Of a stretch of DNA of 64,000 nucleotides, positions 1 through 9,277 are shown piece by piece (positions within the stretch are counted from its first letter, which is position 1; every line of letters starts with the position of its first letter). The translations under genes and the position numbers were made by a program. Below the pieces are notes generated by a model. It had not been told where the DNA came from, ran no database searches, and was given only the letters and a program-made list of their open reading frames with translations. This DNA comes from Thiocapsa imhoffii. Its GTDB lineage: Bacteria; Pseudomonadota; Gammaproteobacteria; Chromatiales; Chromatiaceae. The stretch covers positions 57,316 to 121,315 of the forward strand of contig NZ_NRSD01000014.1 in NCBI RefSeq assembly GCF_016583985.1, written 5' to 3'.

Positions 1-1
1 T

Positions 2-355
2 GGAGACTATGTCCTGAGTGGGGGCGAACTGCCTGCCATGGTGGTGATGGATGCAATGATCCGGCTGTTGCCAGGTGCGCTTGGACATGCCGACTCGGCG
101 GCACAGGATTCGCATAGCGACGGCTTGCTCGATTATCCTCACTACACGCGGCCACCCGAATTCAATGGCCATTGTGTCCCACCGGTGTTGCGCAGCGGGG
201 ATCATGCCGCGATCGCCCGGTGGCGCTTGCTGCAGTCGCTGATTCGGACCCGGCAGCGTCGGCCAGAATTGCTCGCGCAACGCGGGCTGAAACCACACGA
301 GCAAGCGCTGCTCGATGAATACGATCGTGCTCATCATCGTGATGAGTTCGGTTGA
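2..355 (+). CDS. trmD: tRNA (guanine(37)-N1)-methyltransferase TrmD, C-terminal part
   Basis: This is the 3' part of trmD; the 5' part lies before the window. TrmD methylates G37 of tRNAs reading CNN codons, using S-adenosylmethionine, and prevents +1 frameshifting. The reading frame is open from base 2. It shows the TrmD knot region [13 protein letters not shown], then [27 protein letters not shown] and the C-terminal helix ending [10 protein letters not shown], all hallmarks of the family. The stop codon is followed after 20 bases by the rplS start, the usual rpsP-rimM-trmD-rplS order. Identification is very secure; only the missing N-terminus cannot be judged. Confidence 0.96.
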   Translation, partial: GDYVLSGGELPAMVVMDAMIRLLPGALGHADSAAQDSHSDGLLDYPHYTRPPEFNGHCVPPVLRSGDHAAIARWRLLQSLIRTRQRRPELLAQRGLKPHEQALLDEYDRAHHRDEFG

Positions 356-375
356 GAACAGGAGCCGAAGGTAAC

Positions 376-720
376 ATGAGCAACATCATTCTTGAGCTCG
401 AATCAGAGCAAATGAAGCCGGAGATCCCAAGCTTTGCGCCGGGTGACACCGTCTCGGTCCAAGTGCGCGTCAAGGAAGGCAATCGGGAGCGCTTGCAGGC
501 GTTTGAGGGCGTGGTCATCGCGATTCGCAATCGTGGTTTGAACTCGGCCTTCACCGTGCGCAAGATCTCCCACGGCGAGGGCGTCGAGCGGGTCTTCCAG
601 ACCCATAGCCCGGTCATCGCCGGGATCGAAGTCAAGCGCAAGGGCGATGTCCGGCGCGCCAAGCTCTACTATTTGCGTGGCCGCACCGGTAAGAGCGCGC
701 GGATTCGCGAAAAGATCTAG
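376..720 (+). CDS. rplS: 50S ribosomal protein L19
   Basis: Ribosomal protein L19 sits at the 30S-50S interface near the decoding-side bridges. The 114-residue product matches the usual length of about 115. It contains the family segments [32 protein letters not shown] and the C-terminal [19 protein letters not shown]. The start is the ATG at 376 because [13 protein letters not shown] matches the L19 N-terminus and a GAAGG ribosome site lies just upstream; an in-frame TTG at 352 would add eight non-family residues. It is the last gene of the trmD operon. Confidence 0.98.
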   Translation: MSNIILELESEQMKPEIPSFAPGDTVSVQVRVKEGNRERLQAFEGVVIAIRNRGLNSAFTVRKISHGEGVERVFQTHSPVIAGIEVKRKGDVRRAKLYYLRGRTGKSARIREKI

Positions 721-774
721 CGCGCTCGCGCGCACCACGCCGACGCCGCGTCTCATCCCCAGGTCCAATCTCTC

Positions 775-2229
775 GTGTCTGGATCCGCGATCACGCCGAC
801 CTTTCTCTGGCATGATTACGAGACCTGGGGCGCGGATGCTCGACGTGACCGCCCTTGTCAGTTCGCGGCGATCCGCACCGATGTCGATCTCAATGAGGTC
901 GAGCCACCTGTCGTGCTTTACGCTCGGCCGGCCACGGATGTCTTGCCACACCCGGAGGCCTGCTTGGTCACCGGCATCACCCCGCAGCTTGCCGAGCGAA
1001 AGGGGCTTGTGGAGGCCGCATTCGCGGCCGCCATCCAGACGCAGTTCAGTGTCCCGGGCACCTGTGGTGTTGGTTACAACAGCATGCGCTTCGACGATGA
1101 AGTCACGCGTCATCTGCTGTACCGCAATCTCATCGACCCCTATGCCCGGGAGTGGCAGCAGGGTAACTCACGCTGGGATCTGATCGACGTGCTGCGCTTG
1201 GCGCATGCACTCCGTCCGGCTGGGCTGCAGTGGCCGACCCGGGAGGATGGCACGGTTTCTTTTCGGCTCGAACATCTGAGCGCGGCGAATGAGATCGATC
1301 ATGGCCAGGCGCATGATGCGCTGGCTGACGTGCGCGCAACCATTGCACTGGCGCGACGACTCCGCCAGGTCCAGCCGCGGCTCTTCGAGTACGCCCTGAG
1401 CTTGCGGGATAAGCAGCGGGTGCGGGAACGGCTCGCGCGGGGCGCGCCGCTTCTTCATGTTTCCGCCCGCTACCCGGCCGCGTTGGGCTGTCTCGCCCCC
1501 GTCCTGCCCCTGTGTCCACACCCAGGCAACGGCAATGGCATCGTCTGCATGGATTTGCGCACCGCTCCGGATCCACTCTTCGACCTTTCGGTGGAGGTGT
1601 TGCGGAGTCGTCTGTTTACGCTGACCGCAGAGCTACCGGCCGGGGTGGAGCGGATTCCATTGAAAACCATTCACGTGAACAGGTCACCGATGCTTGCGCC
1701 GCTGGGGACGCTTGCGCCAGAGCAGGCCGAGCGATGGTCGGTTGATCTGGCGCAGGTGCAGCGTCATGCCGAACGCCTGCGAGCGGCGCACGAGGAGATC
1801 GCGGAAAAGGTTGCGGCGGTGCATCGTCACCCCGACCGACCGCCTGAGACGGATCCAGATCTGATGTTGTACTCAGGGGGTTTCCTACCGGATGCCGACC
1901 GCCGTCAGCTCGACCGTCTGCGTGCGCTCGCCCCCGAAGCGTTGGCGCATGAGGCGCCGAGCTTCCAGGACCCCCGCCTCGCGCAAATGTTGTTTCGTTA
2001 CCGTGCCCGCAACTGGCCCGAAACCCTGACCCCTACCGAACGCGAGGATTGGGAGCACGAGCGGCTGACGCGGCTGACCGACCCGGGCGCGGGGGCCAGC
2101 ATCGTGTTCGATGTCTTCGAAGAGCGTCTGAACACACTTGCCGAACAACATGAGTCCGACCCGAACAAGCGCGCCATCCTTGAGGCCGTGCGTGCTTGGT
2201 CCGAGCGGATTCTCGATGTGCAGGATTGA
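775..2229 (+). CDS. sbcB: Exodeoxyribonuclease I (3'-5' ssDNA exonuclease)
   Basis: Exonuclease I degrades single-stranded DNA 3' to 5' and acts in recombination and mismatch repair. The 484-residue product is close to the E. coli length of 475. The DEDD exonuclease core is visible: HDYETWG near residue 14 (acidic D14 and E16), the GYNSMRFDDE segment, and HDALADVRAT with H180 and D185. The SH3-like and C-terminal helical regions follow. The start is a GTG, giving MSGSAITPTFLWHDYETWG, which aligns with the family N-terminus. It follows rplS by 54 bases in the same direction. Confidence 0.96.
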   Translation: MSGSAITPTFLWHDYETWGADARRDRPCQFAAIRTDVDLNEVEPPVVLYARPATDVLPHPEACLVTGITPQLAERKGLVEAAFAAAIQTQFSVPGTCGVGYNSMRFDDEVTRHLLYRNLIDPYAREWQQGNSRWDLIDVLRLAHALRPAGLQWPTREDGTVSFRLEHLSAANEIDHGQAHDALADVRATIALARRLRQVQPRLFEYALSLRDKQRVRERLARGAPLLHVSARYPAALGCLAPVLPLCPHPGNGNGIVCMDLRTAPDPLFDLSVEVLRSRLFTLTAELPAGVERIPLKTIHVNRSPMLAPLGTLAPEQAERWSVDLAQVQRHAERLRAAHEEIAEKVAAVHRHPDRPPETDPDLMLYSGGFLPDADRRQLDRLRALAPEALAHEAPSFQDPRLAQMLFRYRARNWPETLTPTEREDWEHERLTRLTDPGAGASIVFDVFEERLNTLAEQHESDPNKRAILEAVRAWSERILDVQD

Positions 2230-2280
2230 GAGGCGTCGCCCCCGTGAGCGAGTCGTAGTCTACAGCGGACCTCGATGCTC

Positions 2281-2308
2281 CGGGGGCTCACGCTTCAGGA
2301 GCCCCCCG
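2281..2308. terminator. GC-rich hairpin between convergent genes
   Basis: CGGGGGCTC at 2281 pairs with GAGCCCCCCG at 2299, leaving a 9-base loop and one bulged C. It lies between sbcB and the reverse-strand gene ending at 2319, so it could end transcription from both sides. There is no clear T tract, so intrinsic terminator activity is inferred. Confidence 0.4.
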
Positions 2309-2318
2309 CGGTGCGTGC

Positions 2319-2918
2319 TCAGCTTGCGCTCAACCCGCGCGATTTCAGGTGTCGAATGATCACCGAGTCGGTGCGATTCTTCGAGGTCGCGGCCTTCATG
2401 AAGATAACGACGCGGTCGATATCGCGAATGACTCCCTTCACCTGTGCATCGACGTCGAGCGATCCGCTGATGGAGTTGAAGGCCAGGTCCATGAGGGTGT
2501 GATCGTTGCGGGCGATGCCGATTGCGTAGGCGATGTAGCAGGCTAAACTCGGATGGCGCAGATGAATGCGCTGGGCGAAGCTCTTCCATGCCGCCTCCCA
2601 CTCGCGCCACTCGATCACGGAGACATCGCTCCTCGAGGTCCGTAAAAAGAGCGTGGTCCGAACGAGTTCCTTCTTCCAGTTCCAGTCGCGCACGCCAAGT
2701 TGACGGCGTTCCCGGTCGATTGCACGTTCGTGGTGCCGTTGGCAGTGCTCGCATTGATAGTAACAGGCCAGGACAAAGGCCAGATACTCGCGATCGAGCA
2801 TGCTGAGGACGAAGGGGTCGGACTCGCCCGGTACGCCGGTGAAGACGTGGGCATGCAATTCAGTGAGAACGTCGTTGAAAGCGTGTCCAAGGACTGGAGA
2901 CTGCTCTACCTTGGCCAT
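2319..2918 (-). CDS. AhpD/carboxymuconolactone decarboxylase-like protein
   Basis: A 199-residue, mostly helical soluble protein. Around residues 56-63 it has CEHCQRHH, a CxxC followed by histidines, which resembles the redox CxxC-H motif of AhpD and carboxymuconolactone decarboxylase-fold proteins. The start at 2918 (MAKVEQSPVLGHAFND) is preceded by AGAGG; a longer frame reaching 3029 begins with low-complexity residues that look non-coding. The 5' flank is a 377-base stretch without genes. The substrate cannot be inferred, and the fold assignment rests mainly on the CxxC-H segment and helix pattern, so the name is tentative. Confidence 0.7.
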   Translation of the reverse strand: MAKVEQSPVLGHAFNDVLTELHAHVFTGVPGESDPFVLSMLDREYLAFVLACYYQCEHCQRHHERAIDRERRQLGVRDWNWKKELVRTTLFLRTSRSDVSVIEWREWEAAWKSFAQRIHLRHPSLACYIAYAIGIARNDHTLMDLAFNSISGSLDVDAQVKGVIRDIDRVVIFMKAATSKNRTDSVIIRHLKSRGLSAS

Positions 2919-3295
2919 GAAGGACCTCTTGGTTGCTGGGTTGATTGTTCTAGATGATGGGATCTCGAAGACCGAACCAAAACGGCTCGGCCGCGGGTGT
3001 GATGAGGCCTGACCACGCTCACTCCCCACACATTCCAGGTGCCGTGGCCTCTGGATGACGGTCGGTAGGGGCCGGCGGGAGCCGAGGTTGCGCTAGCCAG
3101 GGCGGTTGTCAGGTTGACGAACGCAGAGGCCTGCCTGGTGACCGAGTGCGCCGGGATCGCTCCCTCGACAGCGCTCCGCGGTGGCTGAACCCACGGCGAA
3201 CGCATTGGGGGGAGAGGTTCCGCCTCGGGTCGTGGTCGCTTCGTTCAGCCGCGTCGCATCCCTCCGGTTGCCCATGTCCGCACGGGCGTTTGCGA
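2919..3295. other. Intergenic stretch, nothing recognised
   Basis: About 377 bases between two reverse-strand genes. The open frames on either strand are rich in Arg, Ser and Pro, as expected from out-of-frame GC-rich DNA. I saw no RNA gene, repeat or clear promoter. It should hold the promoter of the AhpD-like gene. Confidence 0.5.
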
Positions 3296-3658
3296 TCAAT
3301 CGGCGGCGCGGGGTGCGGCCGCGGACTGCGCAACCGTCTCGGGTCCTTCCATGAGCTTGCGGATGATGTCACGGCACTGAGCGGCGTTACTGATCCAGTC
3401 GAGTCCAGCCTCGGCTGGCACCGCGCCGCTCTGCTCGCGGATCTTGCCAACCGCGGTCGCAATCAGGGCGTCGATCTGCGCGGGGTCCACAACGAAGCCT
3501 TGTTCCTCGACGGTCTCGATAGCGAGACAAACGCCGGCCTGAGAGCCGACGACGAGTCCACTTGCCGCACCCATTCCAGCACCGAACCCGAGCGCTAGGA
3601 ACCCGCCAACGGCACTGCCGATCAGGAGAAAGATCAGGGCAAGGATGGTTGTCTTCAT
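3296..3658 (-). CDS. Hypothetical small membrane protein
   Basis: A 120-residue protein that I do not recognise. The N-terminus MKTTILALIFLLIGSAVGG continues into a Gly/Ala-rich hydrophobic stretch to about residue 45, giving one or two membrane segments of glycine-zipper character (GFLALGFGAGMGAASG). The remainder is a soluble acidic tail with one Cys (AAQCRDII). It lies 54 bases downstream of another small reverse-strand secreted protein and probably shares its transcript. The start ATG at 3658 begins directly with the hydrophobic helix. Confidence 0.7.
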   Translation of the reverse strand: MKTTILALIFLLIGSAVGGFLALGFGAGMGAASGLVVGSQAGVCLAIETVEEQGFVVDPAQIDALIATAVGKIREQSGAVPAEAGLDWISNAAQCRDIIRKLMEGPETVAQSAAAPRAAD

Positions 3659-3712
3659 GCAGGTCTCTCGGATGCGGAAAACGGGAGGATGAATGCGGGA
3701 AGGACGCCCCGT

Positions 3713-4123
3713 TCAGGGTGCCGCCGGTCCCCACTGCCAGATACTGTCGCCGCGCGGCAAGGTGACGTCACCCAGCGGACCCAGGGTGCCGGACAGGCCG
3801 TCCGGACCGATGTGTCCGGTAAAATGCACCTCACCCTCACTGGGGTGGGTCGCGCTGAAGGAGACGGTGTCGGCGTCGATGCCCAATTCCACCAGTTGCG
3901 CGCGCGCCGGCACCACGTCCGCAAACTGAACCAACGCGGTGTAACGAATCGACTCCTCCTCAACATAGGGCAGGATGAAGATCTCAAGGCCGTACAGATG
4001 TCCTTGCTCGACCGATGGCTCCATGTTGGAGTAGAACCCCTGCGGTTTAAACTCGGCGGCAGCGACCAGCGACACCGTCCATCCAACCAGGAGGACGACC
4101 AGGATCTGTGATCGAATGTACAT
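3713..4123 (-). CDS. Hypothetical secreted protein
   Basis: A 136-residue protein with a standard signal peptide: MYIRSQILVVLLVGWTVSLVAAAE, probably cleaved after AAA. The mature part is small, with alternating beta-like segments (FYSNMEPSVEQGHLYGLEIFI, EGEVHFTGHIGPDGLSG) that suggest a periplasmic beta domain. I do not recognise the family. It is divergent from the lytic transglycosylase gene with 90 bases between starts and may be co-transcribed with the small membrane-protein gene downstream. Confidence 0.7.
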   Translation of the reverse strand: MYIRSQILVVLLVGWTVSLVAAAEFKPQGFYSNMEPSVEQGHLYGLEIFILPYVEEESIRYTALVQFADVVPARAQLVELGIDADTVSFSATHPSEGEVHFTGHIGPDGLSGTLGPLGDVTLPRGDSIWQWGPAAP

Positions 4124-4213
4124 GAAGGTGTCCGTTCAGTCGATTGACTCTTGAAGAGCATGCCACCGGGCCGATGCTGGGGATGGCCTTGCTCCCGCTG
4201 CAGTGGGATCTGA

Positions 4214-6199
4214 ATGCACGACAGTATAGCGAACCGGCAACGATTTTTCGGCTGGACCTCGGGCTTGGTTCGGCAAGGCGCCTGGTGGCCATGCCGACGC
4301 CCGCTGTTGGCACTGCTCCTCTGCAGCCAGTTCGACACCTTCGCCGCCAGTCCCGATGCCCTGTTCATCCAGGCCGAGCAGGCCTTGCGGGCCGGGGATC
4401 AGGACCGCTTCTCGCTCCTCGCCGTGGACTTGGCGGATCACCCGCTCTATTCCTACTTGCGTTTCGCCGAGCTGACGCAGGATCTGGCGAGCACGAGCGA
4501 TGCCGCGATCGAAGAGTTTCTGGAGCGTTTCCCCCAAACCCAACTGGCCAGTCGCTTGCGCCGTGCCTACCTGGCGCGGCTGGCATCCACTGAGCGTTGG
4601 GCTGATTATGCCCGTTTCGATCGCCCCGACGACAGCGCCGAGCGGCGTTGCCTCAGGCTGCGAGCCCTGATCGAGACCGGCCGGGCTGCCGCGGCCTTCG
4701 AGCAGATCCCCCCCTTGTGGCGTTCTGCTCGTTCCCAGCCGGCGAGCTGCGACCCGGTCTTTGACGCCTGGCGCGAAGCCGGTGGCCTAACGAGTGAGCT
4801 GATCCGGGAGCGTCTGCGCCTTGCCATGGAGGCTGGCGAGCAGGGCCTGGCCCGCCATCTGGTCACCCTGCTGCCGGATTCCGAGCGCGACAGCGCACGG
4901 CGCTGGTTCACTGCCGCAACCGATCCGGATCGGTTCTTGGAGGCGAGTGTTCCGAGCGAGCAGGATGCTGACGTCCCCGCATTGATCGCGCATGCCCTCG
5001 TCGCGCTGGCGGATCAATCGCCCACCGAGGCGCGCGCGCGGCTGCGTCGGTTTCAGGCTCGATTGCGTCTGGATGAGTCAGCCTGGAATCGTGCGCATGC
5101 CGCGGTGGGTGCGGCACTCGTTCGCGATGGCGACCCCGAGGGTTTCGTGCTGTGGGACGAGGTGCGTGCAACCCCAGAGACTCAGGTCGAGCAGGAGCGG
5201 CGTTTGCGCGAGGCGGTGCGGCATGCAGCTTGGAGTTGGGTTCTTCTCTGGGGCGAGCGATTGCCCGAGGGCGCTGCATCACGGGAGCAGTGGGACTATT
5301 GGCAAGGGCGCGCCGCGCTTGCGCTCGGGGATGCCGAGACCGCCCAGGACCGTTTCGAGCGCGCGGCCGCCGGGCGCACGCTCTGGGCCTTTCTGGCCGC
5401 CGACCGTCTGGGGCGAGACTATCAACTCGGGCATGCGAACTTGCCGGCCGAACCGGCCTGGATTCGTCAGTTCATGCAGAGCCCAACGCTGGCGCGGATG
5501 CGCGCCCTGAATCGTCTCGGTCGTGAAATCGACATGCGCCGCGAGTGGCGGGAGCTGTTGCAGCATGCGGAGGTTCCCAAACGGCTGGCCGCCGCCTATG
5601 TCGCCGATGTGATGGGCTGGCACGATCAGGCCATCCAGGCGCAGGTCCACTCGGGGCACTGGAGTGACCTGGCGCTGCGCTTCCCGCTGCCCTATCGGGA
5701 CTGGGTGGAGGAGCAGAGCTGGGAGCACGCACTCGAGCCGGATTGGGTCTTTGCGGTGATGCGACAGGAGAGTCGTTTCGCGCGAACCCTGGCCTCGCAT
5801 GCTGGCGCCGTCGGTCTGATGCAACTGCTACCCACGACCGCGCGCGAGGTTGCGCTGGCGCGTGGCCAGACGGCGCCATCACGATGGGAACTCCTCGAGC
5901 CGGCGCGCAACATCGAACTCGGCACGGCCTATCTGGCGTGGTTGCGAGATCGATTCGGTCACGTCGCCTTGGCGAGCGCAGCCTATAATGCGGGCCCGGC
6001 GCGGGTGGCGGGATGGCTGCCGGCGGCGTGCGAGGACGCTGACCGTTGGATCCTGGCGATCCCGTTTCGCGAGACGCGCGCCTATGTCGAGCGTATCCTG
6101 ACCTATCGTGTCTTCTATCGAGCCCGTTTGGGTTTGCCCCCGATTCGGGTCTCGGATTGGCTGCCGCCGGTCCCCGGTGCGAATGAATCCTGTGACTGA
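4214..6199 (+). CDS. slt: Soluble lytic murein transglycosylase
   Basis: A periplasmic lytic transglycosylase that cleaves peptidoglycan glycan strands to form 1,6-anhydromuramic ends. The 661 residues fit the Slt70 family. A signal peptide follows a rather long basic start (RRPLLALLLCSQFDTFAAS). An alpha-superhelical U-domain occupies roughly residues 50-500, and the C-terminal lysozyme-like domain has VMRQESRF with the catalytic Glu, GAVGLMQLLPTTA, and ASAAYNAGPARV. The product ends RVSDWLPPVPGANESCD. The exact start is uncertain because the stretch before the hydrophobic core is long. The next gene begins 13 bases after the stop. Confidence 0.95.
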   Translation: MHDSIANRQRFFGWTSGLVRQGAWWPCRRPLLALLLCSQFDTFAASPDALFIQAEQALRAGDQDRFSLLAVDLADHPLYSYLRFAELTQDLASTSDAAIEEFLERFPQTQLASRLRRAYLARLASTERWADYARFDRPDDSAERRCLRLRALIETGRAAAAFEQIPPLWRSARSQPASCDPVFDAWREAGGLTSELIRERLRLAMEAGEQGLARHLVTLLPDSERDSARRWFTAATDPDRFLEASVPSEQDADVPALIAHALVALADQSPTEARARLRRFQARLRLDESAWNRAHAAVGAALVRDGDPEGFVLWDEVRATPETQVEQERRLREAVRHAAWSWVLLWGERLPEGAASREQWDYWQGRAALALGDAETAQDRFERAAAGRTLWAFLAADRLGRDYQLGHANLPAEPAWIRQFMQSPTLARMRALNRLGREIDMRREWRELLQHAEVPKRLAAAYVADVMGWHDQAIQAQVHSGHWSDLALRFPLPYRDWVEEQSWEHALEPDWVFAVMRQESRFARTLASHAGAVGLMQLLPTTAREVALARGQTAPSRWELLEPARNIELGTAYLAWLRDRFGHVALASAAYNAGPARVAGWLPAACEDADRWILAIPFRETRAYVERILTYRVFYRARLGLPPIRVSDWLPPVPGANESCD

Positions 6200-6212
6200 A
6201 GTGAGTGAATCG

Positions 6213-6947
6213 ATGTCGAAAGGTGTCCATCGACTGATCGCGATCACGCTGATCTGGACCTTCTGCTGGGGGCTGTTCGGACTGATCCCCGTCAGTGGCC
6301 TGGGTCTGGCGCCGAGTGTCGCACAAGGGATCAGCCCGGATGCACGTTCCGCCATGGCCGAGGCCATGGTCCGCATGATGGAGGCCATGGGCCTGTTTGG
6401 GGGCACCAGCGCGGGGTTCGCGGGTGGCCCACCAGGCTGGTCGAATCCCATGGGGATGTCGGGTTGGCCGACCGGGCTCGGGCCCATGACGGGCATGCCA
6501 GGCGCCACCGGGATGCCGGGACTGGGGCAGCGACCCGGACCCGGAGGGTCGTCCTTCGATCCGGTCGAGCAAATGGGCCAAATGGGCCAAATGGGCCAAA
6601 TGGGCCCAATGAACGAGATGATGGACGCGTTCGGAGCGGGCGTTCCGCAAGGGTCACGCATGGGCACTGGCACTCCCTGGGGAGGGGGGCCGCTGGAGGG
6701 GATTTGGGAGGGCAGCGACGATGGGCTGCTGATCGTCCAAGGCGACCACTATCGGCTCTATGCGCCCTTGAGCGGGTATCTCGATGGTGACTTACGCATC
6801 GTTGGTGAACGTGTCGAGCTGACCAATCGGCGCGAAGGATTCGTGCGCGAATTCGAGTATGCACTCGATCAGGGGCGGCTGGTCTTCAGAGACCAACAGG
6901 GCCAGGTCTATCTGTATCGCCGGCTGGTTCTCGACGGCGGTCGCTGA
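6213..6947 (+). CDS. Met/Gly-rich exported protein with MGQ repeats
   Basis: A 244-residue protein that I do not recognise. It has an N-terminal signal or anchor (VHRLIAITLIWTFCWGLFGL), then about 130 residues rich in Met, Gly and Pro (MVRMMEAMGLFGG, MGMSGWPTGLGPM) including four tandem QMG units. The C-terminal 80 residues form an ordered-looking beta domain (LEGIWEGSDDGLLIVQGDHYRLYAP to VYLYRRLVLDGGR). I chose the ATG at 6213, just after the transglycosylase stop; an ATG at 6183 would overlap that gene by 17 bases. The Met content recalls metal-binding or adhesive linkers, but no function can be given. Confidence 0.75.
   Translation: MSKGVHRLIAITLIWTFCWGLFGLIPVSGLGLAPSVAQGISPDARSAMAEAMVRMMEAMGLFGGTSAGFAGGPPGWSNPMGMSGWPTGLGPMTGMPGATGMPGLGQRPGPGGSSFDPVEQMGQMGQMGQMGPMNEMMDAFGAGVPQGSRMGTGTPWGGGPLEGIWEGSDDGLLIVQGDHYRLYAPLSGYLDGDLRIVGERVELTNRREGFVREFEYALDQGRLVFRDQQGQVYLYRRLVLDGGR
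6570..6605 (+). repeat. 9-bp tandem repeat, 4 copies
   Basis: CAAATGGGC is repeated four times without a mismatch, in frame, coding for repeated Gln-Met-Gly. Perfect identity implies recent slippage; copy changes would keep the reading frame. Confidence 0.95.
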
Positions 6948-7070
6948 GCGGCCGGGCGGCGTGTCCAGGCGTCTCGATCGGTTTGAGCGCGATGGCGACC
7001 CGATGCCGCCCGCCCTTGCGTTGCGTCGTGCCACGTGCTGGTGTCGGATCCCATCCGCCACCGACCCGCG

Positions 7071-7862
7071 TCACTGGGCTAATTGCAGGGCAACCAGCAG
7101 CAGGAAGAGTCCGAACAGACGCCTCAGCAGGGCGACGGGCAAGCGATGCGCAAGCCGCGCACCCAGCGGTGCGGTTGGCATACTGGCGAGGAGGATGGCG
7201 CCGACTGCTGGCCAATAGACGAACCCGGTGGCGCCGCTCGGCAGTCCCTCGCGACCCCAGCCCACGGCGATGAAACCGAGACTTCCGGCGATGGCGATCG
7301 GGAGACCGCAGGCGGCGGAGGTAGCGACTGCCTTGCGCAGATCCAGACCGCGGTTGCTCAAGAAGGGCACGCTCAGGGTGCCCCCGCCAATGCCAACCAG
7401 GGCCGAGAGGGTGCCGATGCCCGCGCCGGCGCTTAGCAGTCCCGCATTCCCTGGAAGCGAGCGGAGCCGTGTGGCGCTAGGTGTGCTCAGCAAGCGGATC
7501 CCGACCACGGCAAGAAACAGGGCAAAGAGGCGCGTCAGCCAGAGTTCAGGCATGATGCCAGCGAGGGCGGCACCGAGCCAGGCGCCAATCACGAGCCCAG
7601 GCGCGAGGCGGACAGCAAGATCCCAGCGCACGGCGCCGCGCCGATGATGCGCCGCGGTCGAGGCCAGCCCGGTGCCGATGATGGCCGCCAGCGAGGTGCC
7701 AACAGCGAGATGCGGGACCCACTCGGCCCCCATCCCTAGGTGCGTGAACAGCATGATGAGCGCGGGCACCACGATGACACCGCCGCCGACGCCGAAGAGG
7801 CCGGCGAGCATCCCCGATGCGGCGCCGATGAAAAGGTAGATGAACCATTCGAACACGGTCAT
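7071..7862 (-). CDS. TauE/SafE (TSUP) family membrane permease
   Basis: A 263-residue integral membrane protein with about eight hydrophobic helices. It carries the two TSUP repeats: the N-terminal GMLAGLFGVGGGVIVVPAL and, later, LSALVGIGGGTLSVPFLS. TSUP proteins are thought to move sulfite, sulfonates or other organosulfur anions across the inner membrane. There is no metabolic neighbour that specifies the substrate. It is transcribed toward the Met/Gly-rich gene, whose stop is 123 bases away. The family call is firm and the substrate unknown. Confidence 0.92.
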   Translation of the reverse strand: MTVFEWFIYLFIGAASGMLAGLFGVGGGVIVVPALIMLFTHLGMGAEWVPHLAVGTSLAAIIGTGLASTAAHHRRGAVRWDLAVRLAPGLVIGAWLGAALAGIMPELWLTRLFALFLAVVGIRLLSTPSATRLRSLPGNAGLLSAGAGIGTLSALVGIGGGTLSVPFLSNRGLDLRKAVATSAACGLPIAIAGSLGFIAVGWGREGLPSGATGFVYWPAVGAILLASMPTAPLGARLAHRLPVALLRRLFGLFLLLVALQLAQ

Positions 7863-8197
7863 TGATCCTGTTGCGCGTGTGGGTCACGTCCATGCGGGAA
7901 ACGAGGTTTTGAAATGATTCCGCAACTGATGGTTGAATACCGGGGAAGGCGCGAGTGATCCGGCGCGTCTGCCCAGCGCATTGCGTGGCCCGAGGCCATG
8001 CGCATTGTGTCTGTCATCGGTGTGCGCGGCGGGCAGCGGAGACGCTCGTGGCGCGCTCAATCCTGATCCAGTGCGGCGTTTGACGGCCGTGACCTCGGCA
8101 CCAGGGTGGGGCACGCGATCTCACGTCGGATCGTGCAGGCCACACCACACTTTCAGCAACAGGCATCGAAACGCCCTGAACGAGTCATGACGACATC
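7863..8197. other. Divergent intergenic region, nothing recognised
   Basis: 335 bases between the divergent TSUP permease and epimerase genes. Both promoters should lie here. I found no convincing -35/-10 pair, RNA gene or repeat; small open frames in it lack coding character. Confidence 0.5.
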
Positions 8198-9169
8198 ATG
8201 AAACATTCGCTCTTTTGTGTCATCGGCGGAACCGGCTTCGTTGGCCAACATCTTTTGAATTGCTTGTCCGAGGCTGGTTATCGCACCCGAGTACCAACCC
8301 GGCATCCCGCCCGTCATCGTCATCTGCGGCTCGTTCCGGGCTGCGAGGTGGTGGAGGTCGCGCAGTGGGATGCCGCGACCCTGCGGGAGCAGTTGGTCGG
8401 TTGCCAGGCCGTGGTCAATCTGGCGGGTCTCTTGAACGAAGGAGGGGGCCGCGGCTTTGAGCAAACCCATGTTGGCCTGGTCGAGCAGGTGAGCGAGGCG
8501 GCGCTCGCTGCCGGGGTTCCCGTCTATGTGCAGATGAGCGCGCTCAATGCTGACCCAGCTGGTCCAAGTGCCTATCTCCAGAGCAAGGGACGCGGTGAGG
8601 CGGCTGCTTGGGCTGCGGCACAGCGGGGTCTCTCGGTGACGGTCTTACGCCCCTCGGTCATCTTTGGCGCGGGCGATCACTTTTACCATCGCTTCGCCAC
8701 CCTGCTGCGACTGCTGCCAGGGCCGCTCCCGCTGGCATGTGCCGAGGCACGGTTCGCGCCGGTCCATGTTGCAGACGTGGCGAGCGCCATCCGACTGGTC
8801 TTGGAGACCCCCTCGCACCAGGGCCAGGTTTATCAGCTCTGTGGCCCGCGGGTGGTCTCGCTGCGTGAAGTCGTCAGCGATGTTGGACGCTGGATCAACA
8901 AGCCGGCGCGGATCATCGCGCTGAATGATCGGCTCGCCCAGCTCCAAGCCCGGATCTTCGAAAAGCTCCCAGGGCAGCTCTTCACGCAGGATCACTATCG
9001 CTCGCTGCAAGTCGACAGTGTCTGCACCGCCGACGGGTTCGGGCAGCTCGGGATTCGCCCGACCGATGTCGAAGTGGTCATGCCGATGCTCCTGAAACCC
9101 TCTCTACCGACCGGGGAAATCCCGCTCAGTGCATTCGAGCAGCCGTCCGGGGAGAACCGATCAGTCTGA
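8198..9169 (+). CDS. NAD(P)-binding epimerase, NDUFA9-like complex I family
   Basis: A 323-residue atypical short-chain dehydrogenase/reductase. The N-terminus has the Rossmann motif VIGGTGFVGQHLL, then VVNLAGLLNE, and SALNADPAGPSAYLQSKGRGE with a YxxxK-like segment (Y and K separated by LQS). This is the pattern of the bacterial homologues of the complex I NDUFA9 subunit and related quinone or sugar epimerases. The C-terminal half (LREVVSDVGRWI) fits that family. The true reaction is unknown. It begins a forward-strand series with the YdcF-like and DegP-like genes. Confidence 0.88.
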   Translation: MKHSLFCVIGGTGFVGQHLLNCLSEAGYRTRVPTRHPARHRHLRLVPGCEVVEVAQWDAATLREQLVGCQAVVNLAGLLNEGGGRGFEQTHVGLVEQVSEAALAAGVPVYVQMSALNADPAGPSAYLQSKGRGEAAAWAAAQRGLSVTVLRPSVIFGAGDHFYHRFATLLRLLPGPLPLACAEARFAPVHVADVASAIRLVLETPSHQGQVYQLCGPRVVSLREVVSDVGRWINKPARIIALNDRLAQLQARIFEKLPGQLFTQDHYRSLQVDSVCTADGFGQLGIRPTDVEVVMPMLLKPSLPTGEIPLSAFEQPSGENRSV

Positions 9170-9277
9170 ATCGCCGCTCCCGACCCGGATCGATCAGCTG
9201 CCGAGAGTTGGTGATCGCATGACCCCGTCGTGCCGGTGCCGTGATCGCCCCCCAGGTTGTCTGGACGAGCTGCTGTC

